From an uncultured Ferrimonas sp. (lineage in GTDB: Bacteria > Pseudomonadota > Gammaproteobacteria > Enterobacterales > Shewanellaceae): DNA of 64,000 nt. The DNA lies in assembly GCF_947489035.1 (NCBI RefSeq), contig NZ_CANLCI010000009.1, positions 62,001-126,000 of the forward strand, read 5' to 3'. The notes under the pieces were generated by a model, which saw only the letters and a program-made list of their open reading frames with translations, had not been told where the DNA came from and ran no database searches. The position numbers were made by a program, and so were the translations under genes. Below, piece by piece: positions 1 to 8,863 of this stretch (position 1 is its first letter; the number at the start of each line of letters is the position of its first letter).

Positions 1-245
1 ATCCCTTTGCGTGGCTTTAATTGCCATTGGTCAACGGTGATCGGCAAGGTATCCAGCCGCCACTGCTTGTAGCGTTCATCGTATTCGTCGGGATTCAGTT
101 GTTCTAATAGGTGGCCGACACACCAAGTGACGCAATCGCCATTGGCCACTTCAATGTAACCTTGGTGACTTTTATGGGGCTTGGGTAACACCGCGGCAAT
201 GGCGCGGCCTAGGCTGGGTTTTTCGGCAATAATCAGGCGTTTCAT
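1..245 (-). CDS. topB: DNA topoisomerase III, N-terminal part (cut by window edge)
   Basis: Only the first ~81 codons are present; the gene runs off the left edge. The start at 245 gives [20 protein letters not shown], the Toprim opening typical of TopB, with the catalytic Glu of IAEKPSL. It continues with [10 protein letters not shown]-type residues ([15 protein letters not shown]) and TLPITVDQW, closely matching E. coli TopB. TopB is a type IA topoisomerase that decatenates replication intermediates. It is divergent from the LysR gene, about 190 bp away. The identification is confident although the C-terminal part cannot be seen. Confidence 0.93.
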   Translation of the reverse strand, partial: MKRLIIAEKPSLGRAIAAVLPKPHKSHQGYIEVANGDCVTWCVGHLLEQLNPDEYDERYKQWRLDTLPITVDQWQLKPRKG

Positions 246-437
246 TGATAATCACAGGCTGCTGGAGTGGCTACAGAGTACCGTTAGCCACTCGGCGCGG
301 CAACAAAACACTGTATAAATAACCATGCTTCGAGCTTGCTGCCATTTTTGCCCACCTCTGCCTTGCAGCTTGGGCCGGAAATTCCGACAATAACTACAGC
401 ATGTTATTCATTAAATAAAAAATCATAACGGTACAGC

Positions 438-1316
438 ATGGTTAATTTGGATTGGTTACAAACGTTTTGCACCTTGGTCGAAACCGGTCATTTCACTCGT
501 ACCGCAGAAAAACTGGCGATGACCCAACCGGGGGTGAGCCAGCAGATCCGCAAATTAGAGCAGCATTTCGCCCAGCCGCTGCTATTGCGTGAAGGCAAAA
601 AGTTTTCGCTCACCGAAGCCGGTGAGCAGGTGTATCGCCAAGCGCGGCAAAGTTTGATTGAACTGGCGCAATTAGAGCAAAGCCTTGGCCAAGATGATCC
701 CCATGCAGGGCGGTGCCGGATCGCTTCGCCGGGCAGCGTTGGTTTGAAGCTGTACCCCATCAGTTTGACCCTGCAACAGCAGCACAGCCAGCTGCAAATT
801 GAGTATCAATTTGCCCCCAACGACGGCATTGAACGGCAACTGGCTGAACGCCACTTGGATCTGGGCTTGATGACCCGCGCCAGCACCCTGCCGGAACTGC
901 AATGTCAGCCCTTTGCCAGCGAAGCCCTTTGTTTAGTTACCCCTGCAAATTGCCACGACGTCAGTTGGGACAGCCTGATGCAGCTGGGTTATCTGGATCA
1001 CCCCGATGGCCGTCACCACGCCAACCTGCTGTTAGCGGCGAACTACCCGCAATTTGAACAGATTGAGCAGTTTCCACGGCGGGGATTTTCCAACCAAATT
1101 GGCTTACTGTTAGAGCCGGTGGCACTGGGACTGGGCTTTATCGTGTTGCCATTGCATGCGGTGCGTGCCTTTGCCGAACAGGACAAAATTAAGATCTGGC
1201 CGCTCGAGACCCCCATCGAAGAAACCATCTATTTAGTCAAACGGCGCTACCAAGTGAGCGCCGCTCGCATTGAACTGTTAACCCATTGCTTTAGCCAAGC
1301 GTTGCAGCCGACTTAA
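438..1316 (+). CDS. LysR-family transcriptional regulator
   Basis: A 292-residue LysR protein with an N-terminal winged helix-turn-helix (about residues 3-62, with TRTAEKLAMTQPGVSQQIRKL) and a C-terminal effector-binding domain. It converges on and overlaps by 3-4 bp with a LysE/ArgO-type exporter gene, so exporter control in the manner of ArgP/LysG is possible. In most LysG/LysE pairs, however, the regulator is divergent, and this protein is not an obvious ArgP. The ATG at 438 gives the normal family length; the ribosome site is weak. The target is unknown. Confidence 0.88.
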   Translation: MVNLDWLQTFCTLVETGHFTRTAEKLAMTQPGVSQQIRKLEQHFAQPLLLREGKKFSLTEAGEQVYRQARQSLIELAQLEQSLGQDDPHAGRCRIASPGSVGLKLYPISLTLQQQHSQLQIEYQFAPNDGIERQLAERHLDLGLMTRASTLPELQCQPFASEALCLVTPANCHDVSWDSLMQLGYLDHPDGRHHANLLLAANYPQFEQIEQFPRRGFSNQIGLLLEPVALGLGFIVLPLHAVRAFAEQDKIKIWPLETPIEETIYLVKRRYQVSAARIELLTHCFSQALQPT

Positions 1317-1912
1317 CCCAGCAGCAACAGGGCCGCCAGCGCCCACATCACGGTACCGATAAGAAATTCCAACACCTGCCAAGCGCGGGGGCGCAAAAAC
1401 AACGGCGACAACGCCCGAGCGCCAAAGCCAAGAGCGTAGAAAAACACAAAAGAAGCGCTGATGGCACCCAGTGCGAACAGCTCAAGCTGCCCTTGAAACT
1501 GAGCCGCAACCGAGCCCAGCAACACCACGGTATCAAGGTAAACGTGGGGGTTAAGCCAAGTAAACGCCAAGCAGGCCAGTGCCGCCTGCCAACGGCTTTG
1601 TTGACCGTTTTTACTGGCAGTTAGGTTGTGACGCTGAGTAAAGGCACTGCGAAAACTGAAGAAGCCATAGGCCAGCAGAAACGCGGCTCCGCCAAACTTG
1701 GCCCACTGCAGTAATTGCGGCACTTGCTCTATCAGCTCGCCAAAACCAAATACCCCGGCGCTGATCAAAATGGCGTCCGAGCCTGCACAAATGGTGCATA
1801 CCATCCACAGATACTGGCGTTGCACCCCTTGGCGCAACACAAACGCATTTTGCGCCCCGATCGCTAAAATCAGCGATAACCCTAAACTGAAACCGGCCAC
1901 TATTGCGTTCAC
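1313..1912 (-). CDS. LysE/ArgO-family amino-acid exporter
   Basis: A 199-residue inner-membrane protein with about six hydrophobic segments. It has the family hallmarks AIGAQNAFVLRQG near the N terminus and FTWLNPHVYLDT in the middle, as in LysE and ArgO. Such proteins export basic amino acids such as lysine or arginine driven by the membrane potential; the substrate here is inferred. Its 3' end overlaps the convergent LysR gene. The terminator of add lies directly upstream, so it is probably transcribed from its own promoter. Confidence 0.88.
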   Translation of the reverse strand: MNAIVAGFSLGLSLILAIGAQNAFVLRQGVQRQYLWMVCTICAGSDAILISAGVFGFGELIEQVPQLLQWAKFGGAAFLLAYGFFSFRSAFTQRHNLTASKNGQQSRWQAALACLAFTWLNPHVYLDTVVLLGSVAAQFQGQLELFALGAISASFVFFYALGFGARALSPLFLRPRAWQVLEFLIGTVMWALAALLLLG

Positions 1913-1930
1913 TGCAGATCCTCTTTACAT

Positions 1931-1959
1931 AAAAAAACGCCGTTCCAAGAACAGCGTTT
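1931..1959 (-). terminator. Rho-independent terminator of add
   Basis: An 11-bp stem (arms 1935-1945 and 1949-1959, one G-U pair) with a 3-nt loop is followed on the minus strand by a run of U residues (A run at 1931-1937 on the plus strand). It lies ~55 bp after the add stop codon. Confidence 0.8.
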
Positions 1960-2012
1960 ACTATCAACCCGTTAGGTTACGGCATCATCGGTGCATTGCA
2001 AGCTGGCCAATG

Positions 2013-3014
2013 CTAATTGTTGAGTTTGCTCTCAAGCAGTTGCTGGCGCTCGCCATCAGACAAAAACGCCGCCTGCACCCCATTACGCTGGATCTGCGCT
2101 AACTGCGCCGCAGTAAGCCCAACCTCATCGTGCGCCAGTTGATACTCCTTGCTGAGCGTGGTGCACTCCACCCCAGGATCATCGCTGTTTAAGGTGATGC
2201 ACATGCCCGCCTCAACAAAATCGTTAATCGGATGCTGCGCTAAACTCGACACCGTGGTGGTTTGCAGGTTCGAGGTTAGGCAGGATTCCAGTGGGATTTG
2301 GCGGGTGGCCAGATATTCCATCAGCTTATGATCCGCAGCGGCATTAACCCCGTGGCCAATACGCTGAGCCCCAAGCCGTTCAAGCGCATGCCAGATGCTT
2401 TCGGCTCCGGCCGCTTCACCGGCGTGCACGGTAATGTTCAGATCGGTTTTGTGCACCTGCTTAAAGTGCGGTTCAAACAGATTGCCGGGAAAGCCCAGTT
2501 CATCGCCGGCCAGATCCACCGCCACAAAGGCGTGCTGGCGCGACAAAATGGCGTCTAACTCGCGTTGGCACGCCTCTACCCCAAAACTGCGGCTTAAAAT
2601 GCCAATCAGCTTGGCCTGACAATCAAAGCGTTTCAGCCCAGCTTGCACCCCAGCGACGGTGGCATCAATGACCGCTTCGGGGGCGATGTGGCTAAAGCGC
2701 CCCATGTAACTTGGCGAAAACCGCAGCTCAGCGTAATCGATGCCATCTTGCTGCAAGTCTTGGATGTTTTCATAGGCAACCCGATAGATCGCCTCTTCAT
2801 CAACCAGTACTTTTACGCCCCAATCCAGCTTTTCTAAAAACGCCACCAAACTGGGTTGGTTCCCCACTGCACTGACGTGTGGCATTAAGCTGTCTAAATC
2901 ATTGCCCGGCAATGCGATGCCGTGCTTTTGCCCTAATTCCAAAATGGTTTGGGGGCGAATGTTGCCATCTAAATGGCGGTGAAGATCCACAAGAGGTAGC
3001 TTGTTATTGATCAT
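2013..3014 (-). CDS. add: Adenosine deaminase
   Basis: 333 residues, the same length as E. coli Add. It deaminates adenosine and deoxyadenosine to inosine in the cytosol (purine salvage). Visible catalytic features are the metal-binding LHRHLDG (His12, His14), HAGEAAG in mid protein (zinc His and catalytic Glu), RIGHG, and the C-terminal SDDPG with the Zn ligand and catalytic Asp pair. The start has a clear GGAG site. It lies 18 bp downstream of the ABC exporter gene and may be co-transcribed with it. Confidence 0.96.
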   Translation of the reverse strand: MINNKLPLVDLHRHLDGNIRPQTILELGQKHGIALPGNDLDSLMPHVSAVGNQPSLVAFLEKLDWGVKVLVDEEAIYRVAYENIQDLQQDGIDYAELRFSPSYMGRFSHIAPEAVIDATVAGVQAGLKRFDCQAKLIGILSRSFGVEACQRELDAILSRQHAFVAVDLAGDELGFPGNLFEPHFKQVHKTDLNITVHAGEAAGAESIWHALERLGAQRIGHGVNAAADHKLMEYLATRQIPLESCLTSNLQTTTVSSLAQHPINDFVEAGMCITLNSDDPGVECTTLSKEYQLAHDEVGLTAAQLAQIQRNGVQAAFLSDGERQQLLESKLNN

Positions 3015-3032
3015 ATTAGTCTCCTAGTGGCA

Positions 3033-4787
3033 TTACGTTATATCTGTAAGTAACTGTAGCTCGGCCAATTGTCGATAGAGCGAATTCTGCGTTAACAATT
3101 GCTGATGATCACCAATCGCGCTGATCTGACCGTTATCCAACACCACAATGCGATCGGCATTTACCACCGTGGCCAAGCGGTGGGCAATAATCAAGGTGGT
3201 GCGCCCCTGCATCAATCGATCCAGTGCTTGCTTCACCAACGCTTCATTATGTGCATCCAGTGCCGAGGTCGCCTCGTCCAGCAGTAAAATCGGTCTATCC
3301 GCTAACAACGCCCGCGCAATGGCGATGCGTTGCTTTTGACCGCCGGATAACTTTACCCCCCGCTCCCCTAGCTGACTGTGATAACCGTCTGACATCAACG
3401 AAATAAACTCATCGGCGCAGGCTGCCTCACAGGCGGAAATAACCTCTTGTTCGCTGGCATCGGGGCGGCCGTAACGCACGTTCTCTAACACCGAAGTGGC
3501 GAAGATCACCGGCGCTTGGGGCACCAGCGCAAATTGGGCGCGCCACAGCTGCGGATCCACCTTATCGATGCTAACCTCATCCAATAGGATCTGCCCTTGT
3601 TGGGGTTGATAAAAACGCTTTAACAGTTGGAATATGGTTGATTTGCCCGCACCGCTGGGGCCCACCAAAGCGAGGCGTTCGCCTGCGGCAATGGTCAGCG
3701 ACAGCTGCGCTAACACCGGACGGTTTGGATCGCTTGGGTAGGCAAACGCCAGTGCCGAGAGGGTTAATTGTCCCTGCAGTGGCTGCGGTAATGGTTGTGG
3801 ATCAGCTGGGGCGCTGATCTGCGGCAACACCTCGGTTAATTCACGCAGGCGATCAGTGGCACCGGCAGCCCGCTGCACTTCGCTGATGACCTCGCTGATG
3901 GTGGCCACCGCCCCTGCGGCCAACACCGCATAGAACATGAAAGCCGTCAGCTGACCGGCGCTCAAATCGCCGTTGATCACTTCAATGGCACCAATCCAGC
4001 TCACCACGGTGATGGCCGAGATCGACAAGATCATCACCGAAGCGATTAAGCCGCTGCGATAGCGGATCCGCACTTTTGCGGTATCCATGACCGCCTCGAC
4101 GTGATTCGAGAATTTATCGCCATCCCGTTGCTGATGACCGTAGCCTTGCACGGTTTGGATCTCGTGCAGCGTTTCGTCGATGTGTGCGCCAAGGTGAGCA
4201 ACCCGATCTTGGCTGTGGCGCGAGAGCAGCCGCACCTTGCCACCAAAAAAGAAAATCGGCACCAACACCAGCGGCACCGCCACCAGCACTAACGCGGTTA
4301 ACTTCATTGAGGTGAAGCCCATCATCACGATTGCCCCAAGCACGGTGACCATGCTCCGCAGCGCCATCGACAAGCTCGAACCCACCACGGTTTGCAACAC
4401 CGTGGTGTCAGCGGTAAAGCGTGAGATCACCTCGCCGGTACGGGTGGATTCAAAGAAGTCTGGCGAGAGGCTAAGCAGATGATCATAAACCTGTTTGCGG
4501 ATGTCGCCACTGACCCGCTCGCCCAGCCAGCTCACCAGATAAAAACGCACAAACACCGCCATGCCACCAACAAAGTTGATCAGCAACACCAGAGTCATGG
4601 CACGATTTAATGCGCCAATTTCGCCAGACAGGAAGCCTTCATCCACGAGGATCCGCACGCCCTGCCCCAAGGCTAACCACGTCACCGAGCCCACAAGCAG
4701 CGCCACCATTGCCGCCGCCACTCGCCAGCGATAAGGCCGGACAAATTGCCACAACCACGCCATTACGCCTTGCTTCACTGGATCCAC
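3033..4787 (-). CDS. ABC exporter, fused membrane and ATPase domains (MsbA/LmrA-like)
   Basis: A 584-residue half-transporter. The N-terminal ~300 residues form a six-helix type I exporter domain with the usual RVSGDIRKQVYDHLL and ETRTGEV/SRFTAD coupling motifs. The C-terminal ATPase has Walker A GPSGAGKST, signature LSGGQKQRIAIARALL, Walker B ILLLDEATSALD and an AHRL H-loop. It would act as a homodimer moving lipid or drug-like molecules; the substrate cannot be told. The 4787 start is a GTG with AGG upstream; an in-frame ATG at 4763 is an alternative. It is not the msbA-lpxK locus, since lpxK is not adjacent. Confidence 0.92.
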   Translation of the reverse strand: MDPVKQGVMAWLWQFVRPYRWRVAAAMVALLVGSVTWLALGQGVRILVDEGFLSGEIGALNRAMTLVLLINFVGGMAVFVRFYLVSWLGERVSGDIRKQVYDHLLSLSPDFFESTRTGEVISRFTADTTVLQTVVGSSLSMALRSMVTVLGAIVMMGFTSMKLTALVLVAVPLVLVPIFFFGGKVRLLSRHSQDRVAHLGAHIDETLHEIQTVQGYGHQQRDGDKFSNHVEAVMDTAKVRIRYRSGLIASVMILSISAITVVSWIGAIEVINGDLSAGQLTAFMFYAVLAAGAVATISEVISEVQRAAGATDRLRELTEVLPQISAPADPQPLPQPLQGQLTLSALAFAYPSDPNRPVLAQLSLTIAAGERLALVGPSGAGKSTIFQLLKRFYQPQQGQILLDEVSIDKVDPQLWRAQFALVPQAPVIFATSVLENVRYGRPDASEQEVISACEAACADEFISLMSDGYHSQLGERGVKLSGGQKQRIAIARALLADRPILLLDEATSALDAHNEALVKQALDRLMQGRTTLIIAHRLATVVNADRIVVLDNGQISAIGDHQQLLTQNSLYRQLAELQLLTDIT

Positions 4788-5092
4788 TCAGTTACCTATC
4801 CCATCGATTAACATGCTGTAACCCTGTGGGAAAAGCCGACGTTAGGCAAGCAAAAGCAGCACACTGAGCCTCGCAACCACAGCGCTTTTTGTTAGTAACG
4901 GTAACGCAAGCTGTCTTCCCAGCATGGTTCGCAGCGACCGCCCTGACCAAGTGCCCTGCCATCGCGGAAAGCAATGGGTCTAATTCCATCATTTCACGGC
5001 TGTTTTATCCCATTGCCAGCGCGTTAATTGGCTGCCAAAACGCTATAATAGCCGCCTGCTCTTGCCACATCGGCTGGATCCAAGGAATAAGC
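4788..5092. other. Divergent intergenic region, 305 bp
   Basis: Separates the ABC exporter (minus) from the EEP-fold gene (plus). A perfect TATAAT is present at 5044-5049, about 45 bp before the plus-strand start, but no good -35 hexamer stands at normal spacing. No gene or other structure is recognised. Confidence 0.5.
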
Positions 5093-6232
5093 ATGATCCC
5101 CATTCGCATCGCCACTTTTAACGTCAGCATGGAAGCGAGTAACTATCGCCGTCACCCCCGCGAGCCACTGCAACCGGATGCGTTGCAACAGCGATTGGCC
5201 ACCGGCCGCCACCGCCAGATCCGTAACATTGCCGAAATCATTCAACGGGTTCGTCCCGATGTGATCCTGCTTAATGAGTTTGATTACATAGCGGATAAAA
5301 CTCAGGGGATCGACGCTTTCAATTGCAACTACCTGAACCGGCCCCAGCGTGGTGCCAAAGCCATTGATTACCCATACCGCTACGTGGCGCCAGTGAACAC
5401 CGGCGTACCAAGCCCATTTGATATCGATGGCGATGGCGTTGCCAGTGGCGTCGGCGGAGACGCGTACGGCTTTGGCTTTTATCCCGGCCAATACGGCATG
5501 GCCTTGCTGTCGCGTTACCCAATCCAAACAGAACAGATCCGCACCTTTCAGCACTTTCGCTGGGCGCAGATGCCCAACCATCAACCGATCCACAACCCCG
5601 ATGGCAGTCACTTTTACGATGCCGCCACCTTCGCAGGGTTAAGGCTGTCGTCAAAATCCCATTGGGATCTGCCGCTGTTGATCCAAAATCAGCCACTGCA
5701 CATTTTGGCCGCACACCCAACCCCACCGGTGTTTGATGGCGCGGAAAAACGCAATGGCGCCCGCAACTTCGATGAGATCCGCCTCTGGGCTGATTACCTG
5801 CAGCCCAACAACAGTCACTACCTTAGCGACGATCAAGGTGGCCACGGTGGCTTTCGCGGCGATGCCCCCTTTGTGGTGCTGGGGGATTACAACGCCTCGG
5901 CCGATGAAGGCAACAGCCGCAGCGGTGCCATTGAACAATTGCTTCACCACCCAGCCATCAATGCCAGTGAGATCCCAACCAGCAGCGGCGGCCGCAACCA
6001 CAGCAGCACCAACCCCCTTGGTGCACAGCACACCGCCGCGTGGCGGGCACGGGTGGATTACGTACTGCCATCCAAGCGCGGCTTAACCATCCGTAACAGC
6101 GGCGTTTTCTGGCCAACGAAAGATCAGCCGCTCGCCCGGTTAATGCAACAGCGCAGTGATTCATCGGATCACCGCTTAGTGTGGCTGGATCTGCATCTGC
6201 ATCTGCACCAAGCAACCGCTGATACCGATTAA
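5093..6232 (+). CDS. Endonuclease/exonuclease/phosphatase (EEP) family protein
   Basis: 379 residues from the ATG at 5093, which has AAGGA 7 nt upstream; longer upstream starts lack such a site. EEP-fold motifs are in order: TFNVSMEAS at the N terminus, VILLNEFDY (metal-binding Glu), LAAHPTPP, VVLGDYNASAD (Asp/Asn pair) and SSDHRLVWL (terminal Asp-His). The family hydrolyses phosphodiester bonds in nucleic acids, lipids or nucleotides; secreted relatives are often annotated alongside phytase or nuclease domains. No signal peptide is seen, so a cytosolic enzyme is likelier. The substrate is unknown. Confidence 0.85.
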   Translation: MIPIRIATFNVSMEASNYRRHPREPLQPDALQQRLATGRHRQIRNIAEIIQRVRPDVILLNEFDYIADKTQGIDAFNCNYLNRPQRGAKAIDYPYRYVAPVNTGVPSPFDIDGDGVASGVGGDAYGFGFYPGQYGMALLSRYPIQTEQIRTFQHFRWAQMPNHQPIHNPDGSHFYDAATFAGLRLSSKSHWDLPLLIQNQPLHILAAHPTPPVFDGAEKRNGARNFDEIRLWADYLQPNNSHYLSDDQGGHGGFRGDAPFVVLGDYNASADEGNSRSGAIEQLLHHPAINASEIPTSSGGRNHSSTNPLGAQHTAAWRARVDYVLPSKRGLTIRNSGVFWPTKDQPLARLMQQRSDSSDHRLVWLDLHLHLHQATADTD

Positions 6233-6340
6233 TCCGCAGGCTCTGTCCCGAACGTTCATTTCTCAACCATAATCAGTGCACTGGGATGCCGCCTTGCGGC
6301 GTTAAAGCAATGGATTGCGACAGAGTTGAGCAAGGGAAGC

Positions 6341-8242
6341 ATGACGCTACTGAACAAAATGGTGCTGCGGCTGGCGCTGGCCAACGTGTGCTTGTTGCTG
6401 CTGGTGCTTGGTGCTTTTGCCTTGCTGCAATACCAAAGCCTGCAGCAGCAACAGCAACGGTACCTAACACAGCAAAGCGATTACTTTGCCGCCAATTTAA
6501 AACCAGCATTGATTGCGGCAGATAAGCCACTGATCCGCACCATCATGGCGGATCCGCAGCCATTGTCACGGCTCGCCAATGGTCGCTTAGAGCTTGCCAG
6601 CGGCGAACTGCTTTGGCGCCAAGATGGCCCCTTTATTCCCACCCTTCACAGCCACAGCGTGTTGCTGGAACAGCAGCTGCGACCGCTGGCCAGCTTAAGT
6701 TTTAGCACCAACCCCCAATGGATCCACGCTCAACTGTGGCAACAGTGTCGCCAACTCGCCGTGGCGCTCATTGCCGCATTGGTACTGGTGAACGCCTTGA
6801 GCCTGCTGTTGCTGCAAAAACTGTTAAAGCCGCTGCAAAGTTTAAGCAGCCAAGCCCAAGCGATAAGCCAACAACAAGCGGTGCCAGCACTGGATTGCAA
6901 CAGTACGGTGCAAGAGTTCAACCACATTGGCTACGCCATTAAGGTGATGTCGCGTCAAATGAATCAGCTGATCACCGAGCAAGCGGATCGCACCGATAAG
7001 ATCCGGCAGCGGCTGTATCACGATCCACTCTCTGGCCTTGGCAATCGACTGTTGCTGCAATCCAGCATGGAAACCTGGATCAAAGAGGGCAACTGCGGCG
7101 TGCTGATCCTGCTGCATATGCCCAGCCTAAGTGACAGCCGCAAGCTGGGGCACGAATCCGGCTATCGCAGCCAATGCCACAAACTTGAACAACAGATCCA
7201 GCAGATGCTGGCGCTTACCCACCATCTCACTTTAGTGCGACTGCACGAACACGAGCTGGGGCTGCTGATCACCGACATTCTTGAAGACGAACTGCAACCG
7301 TTGGGGCAAAAGCTGGTTAACATGGTTAGCCAGACCGCAGAGCAGCTGCAAAGCAAAGATTTAGCACGCCATAAAGTGGTGATGCTGTTCAGCGTGGCCC
7401 CCCACGATCCGAGCGCGATGATGGCCAAACTAGACAACCTACTGGCCAAAAACACCCATCAGGATCATCGTCAGGCGATCATCCGCCAGCACAACCAACA
7501 AGGGATGGTACGCGGCCGCCGCCAATGGGTTGAACTGGTTGAAAGCGCCATTACTCAACACCAAGTGGTGCTGCGCCAACAGGCGGCGCTCAGCCCCGAT
7601 GGTAGCTTGTTACATTACGAAGTGCTCAGCCAGCTGTTGCTGACCGGTGAATCTTGCAGCGCAGGGCAATTTATCCCCGCCTTAGAAGCAACCGGCTTCA
7701 TCGCCGAGTTTGATAAGTACGTGGTCACACAGGTGTTTACTCGGATCGGCCAGCGTAACAAAGGGCCCGTAACCGCCATCAACCTGTCGGCGTATAGCCT
7801 CAGTGATCCCGGCTTTTTGCGTTGGCTTAAGCATCAATTGCTGATCCAAACCAAGCTGAAAGAGAAAGTGGTGTTTGAGATCCCAGAAGCGGCGTTTTTT
7901 CACCAACGGGAAGAAAGCATGCTGGCCTGTGAGTTGATTGATGCCGCCGGATTTCACTTTGCCATCGACCATTTTGGCCGCCACTTACAAGAGATAAGCT
8001 ACCTAACCGAACTGCCGCCACCGCAGTACGTTAAATTGGATTACCTCTACAGCCAACGATTGCACGAAGAACAACAGCGCGAACTGCTGGCAGCGCTGTG
8101 CCGCACCACCCAAAACCTGGGTTTAGTTACCATCGCAACTCGGGTCGAGAACACCGATCAGCTCAGTTTGTTTCAGCAGCTTAACGTTGATGGCATCCAG
8201 GGCTACATCTCTTACAACTGGGAAGAAGCGCGTCACCTGTGA
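6341..8242 (+). CDS. CsrD/MshH-like membrane protein with degenerate GGDEF and EAL domains (copy 1)
   Basis: 633 residues. Start ATG 6341 has AAGGGAAG just upstream, preferred over a TTG at 6326. Order: TM helix ~7-27, short periplasmic part, TM ~125-150, HAMP-like linker, GGDEF-like domain, EAL-like domain. The GGDEF site reads HEHEL (~302-306), the EAL signature reads EVL (~427-429), and the DDFG loop reads IDHFG, so neither cyclase nor phosphodiesterase activity is expected. E. coli CsrD (646 aa) has the same architecture with similarly altered motifs and directs RNase E decay of CsrB/C RNA. A LapD-type c-di-GMP receptor is the alternative. A paralogue lies at 17326-19227. Confidence 0.8.
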   Translation: MTLLNKMVLRLALANVCLLLLVLGAFALLQYQSLQQQQQRYLTQQSDYFAANLKPALIAADKPLIRTIMADPQPLSRLANGRLELASGELLWRQDGPFIPTLHSHSVLLEQQLRPLASLSFSTNPQWIHAQLWQQCRQLAVALIAALVLVNALSLLLLQKLLKPLQSLSSQAQAISQQQAVPALDCNSTVQEFNHIGYAIKVMSRQMNQLITEQADRTDKIRQRLYHDPLSGLGNRLLLQSSMETWIKEGNCGVLILLHMPSLSDSRKLGHESGYRSQCHKLEQQIQQMLALTHHLTLVRLHEHELGLLITDILEDELQPLGQKLVNMVSQTAEQLQSKDLARHKVVMLFSVAPHDPSAMMAKLDNLLAKNTHQDHRQAIIRQHNQQGMVRGRRQWVELVESAITQHQVVLRQQAALSPDGSLLHYEVLSQLLLTGESCSAGQFIPALEATGFIAEFDKYVVTQVFTRIGQRNKGPVTAINLSAYSLSDPGFLRWLKHQLLIQTKLKEKVVFEIPEAAFFHQREESMLACELIDAAGFHFAIDHFGRHLQEISYLTELPPPQYVKLDYLYSQRLHEEQQRELLAALCRTTQNLGLVTIATRVENTDQLSLFQQLNVDGIQGYISYNWEEARHL

Positions 8243-8250
8243 TCTGATCG

Positions 8251-8655
8251 CTAATCTTTGCGATCGTTTTTAGGCTTAAAGAACGCATTAAATAACGTGG
8301 CTGGGTTGAAATCCTGCATCCGCTGTAACTCTTGCTGCCACTGTTGTTGTTGCGCCAACAGGCTCACCATCGATTGCTCTAACCACTGCCCCGCCATGCC
8401 GGTCATGTGGCTGTCATACAATCGTATTATCTCTTCCAGAAACTGATTGGTCAGTACCGACTTCTGCCCTTCGCTTTCCATATCGGCCAGCACTTGCAGT
8501 AGCACCTGTCGGGTCATGTCTTGTTCTGTTTTCGAATCAATAACCGTAAAAGCCTGATAGCTTTTGATGTAGTCGCGCACCTCAACCAAGGTGATGTAGC
8601 GCTTCAATTCAGTGTCGTACAAACGACGATTGGGATAACGCTTGATCAGTTTCAT
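8251..8655 (-). CDS. phaR: Polyhydroxyalkanoate synthesis repressor PhaR
   Basis: 134 residues. The ATG at 8655 gives MKLIKRYPNRRLYDT, the standard PhaR DNA-binding N terminus; longer in-frame starts only add unlike sequence. The N-terminal ~60 residues are the PHB-accumulation regulatory domain; the rest is Gln-rich and probably helical. PhaR represses phasin genes and its own gene and is released when it binds nascent PHA granules. It is divergent from a phasin gene whose promoter carries two matching dyads (8758-8772, 8818-8836). A third, weaker TGC-AGT-GCC match at 8658-8667 touches its own start, suggesting autoregulation. Confidence 0.93.
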   Translation of the reverse strand: MKLIKRYPNRRLYDTELKRYITLVEVRDYIKSYQAFTVIDSKTEQDMTRQVLLQVLADMESEGQKSVLTNQFLEEIIRLYDSHMTGMAGQWLEQSMVSLLAQQQQWQQELQRMQDFNPATLFNAFFKPKNDRKD

Positions 8656-8757
8656 CGTGCAGTGCCACATAGGTTTTGGCTGATTGTAGTAATTTCCCCC
8701 GCACAACGGTAGCTATTGATGTTGTTTATTGAGCACTTTTATCCATTTATGAAGTTT

Positions 8758-8772
8758 TTGTGCAGTGCACAA
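8758..8772. promoter_or_regulatory. PhaR operator 1 (perfect 7-bp dyad)
   Basis: TTGTGCA-G-TGCACAA, a perfect inverted repeat containing the TGC-N3-GCA core typical of PhaR sites. It lies just upstream of the -35 hexamer of the phasin promoter. Confidence 0.75.
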
Positions 8773-8779
8773 TATCCGC

Positions 8780-8808
8780 TTGACCGCTGCCGCTGCTGCT
8801 CCTACATT
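8780..8808 (+). promoter_or_regulatory. Phasin gene sigma70 promoter
   Basis: TTGACC (8780-8785), a 17-bp spacer, and TACATT (8803-8808). It sits exactly between the two dyads; the predicted start of transcription (~8815) falls at the edge of operator 2, a good arrangement for repression. Confidence 0.7.
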
Positions 8809-8817
8809 AAGCCTGCA

Positions 8818-8836
8818 CATTGTGCGGTGCACAATG
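8818..8836. promoter_or_regulatory. PhaR operator 2 (perfect 8-bp dyad)
   Basis: CATTGTGC-GGT-GCACAATG, a perfect inverted repeat with the same TTGTGC/GCACAA half-sites as operator 1, centred 62 bp downstream of it and covering the start of the transcript. Confidence 0.75.
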
Positions 8837-8863
8837 CTACGCCAACCTCATGGAGCAAGAGTT

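Noticed and set aside
6341-8242. An active diguanylate cyclase/phosphodiesterase
   Set aside because: The GGDEF, EAL and DDFG motifs are all altered, so catalysis is not supported.
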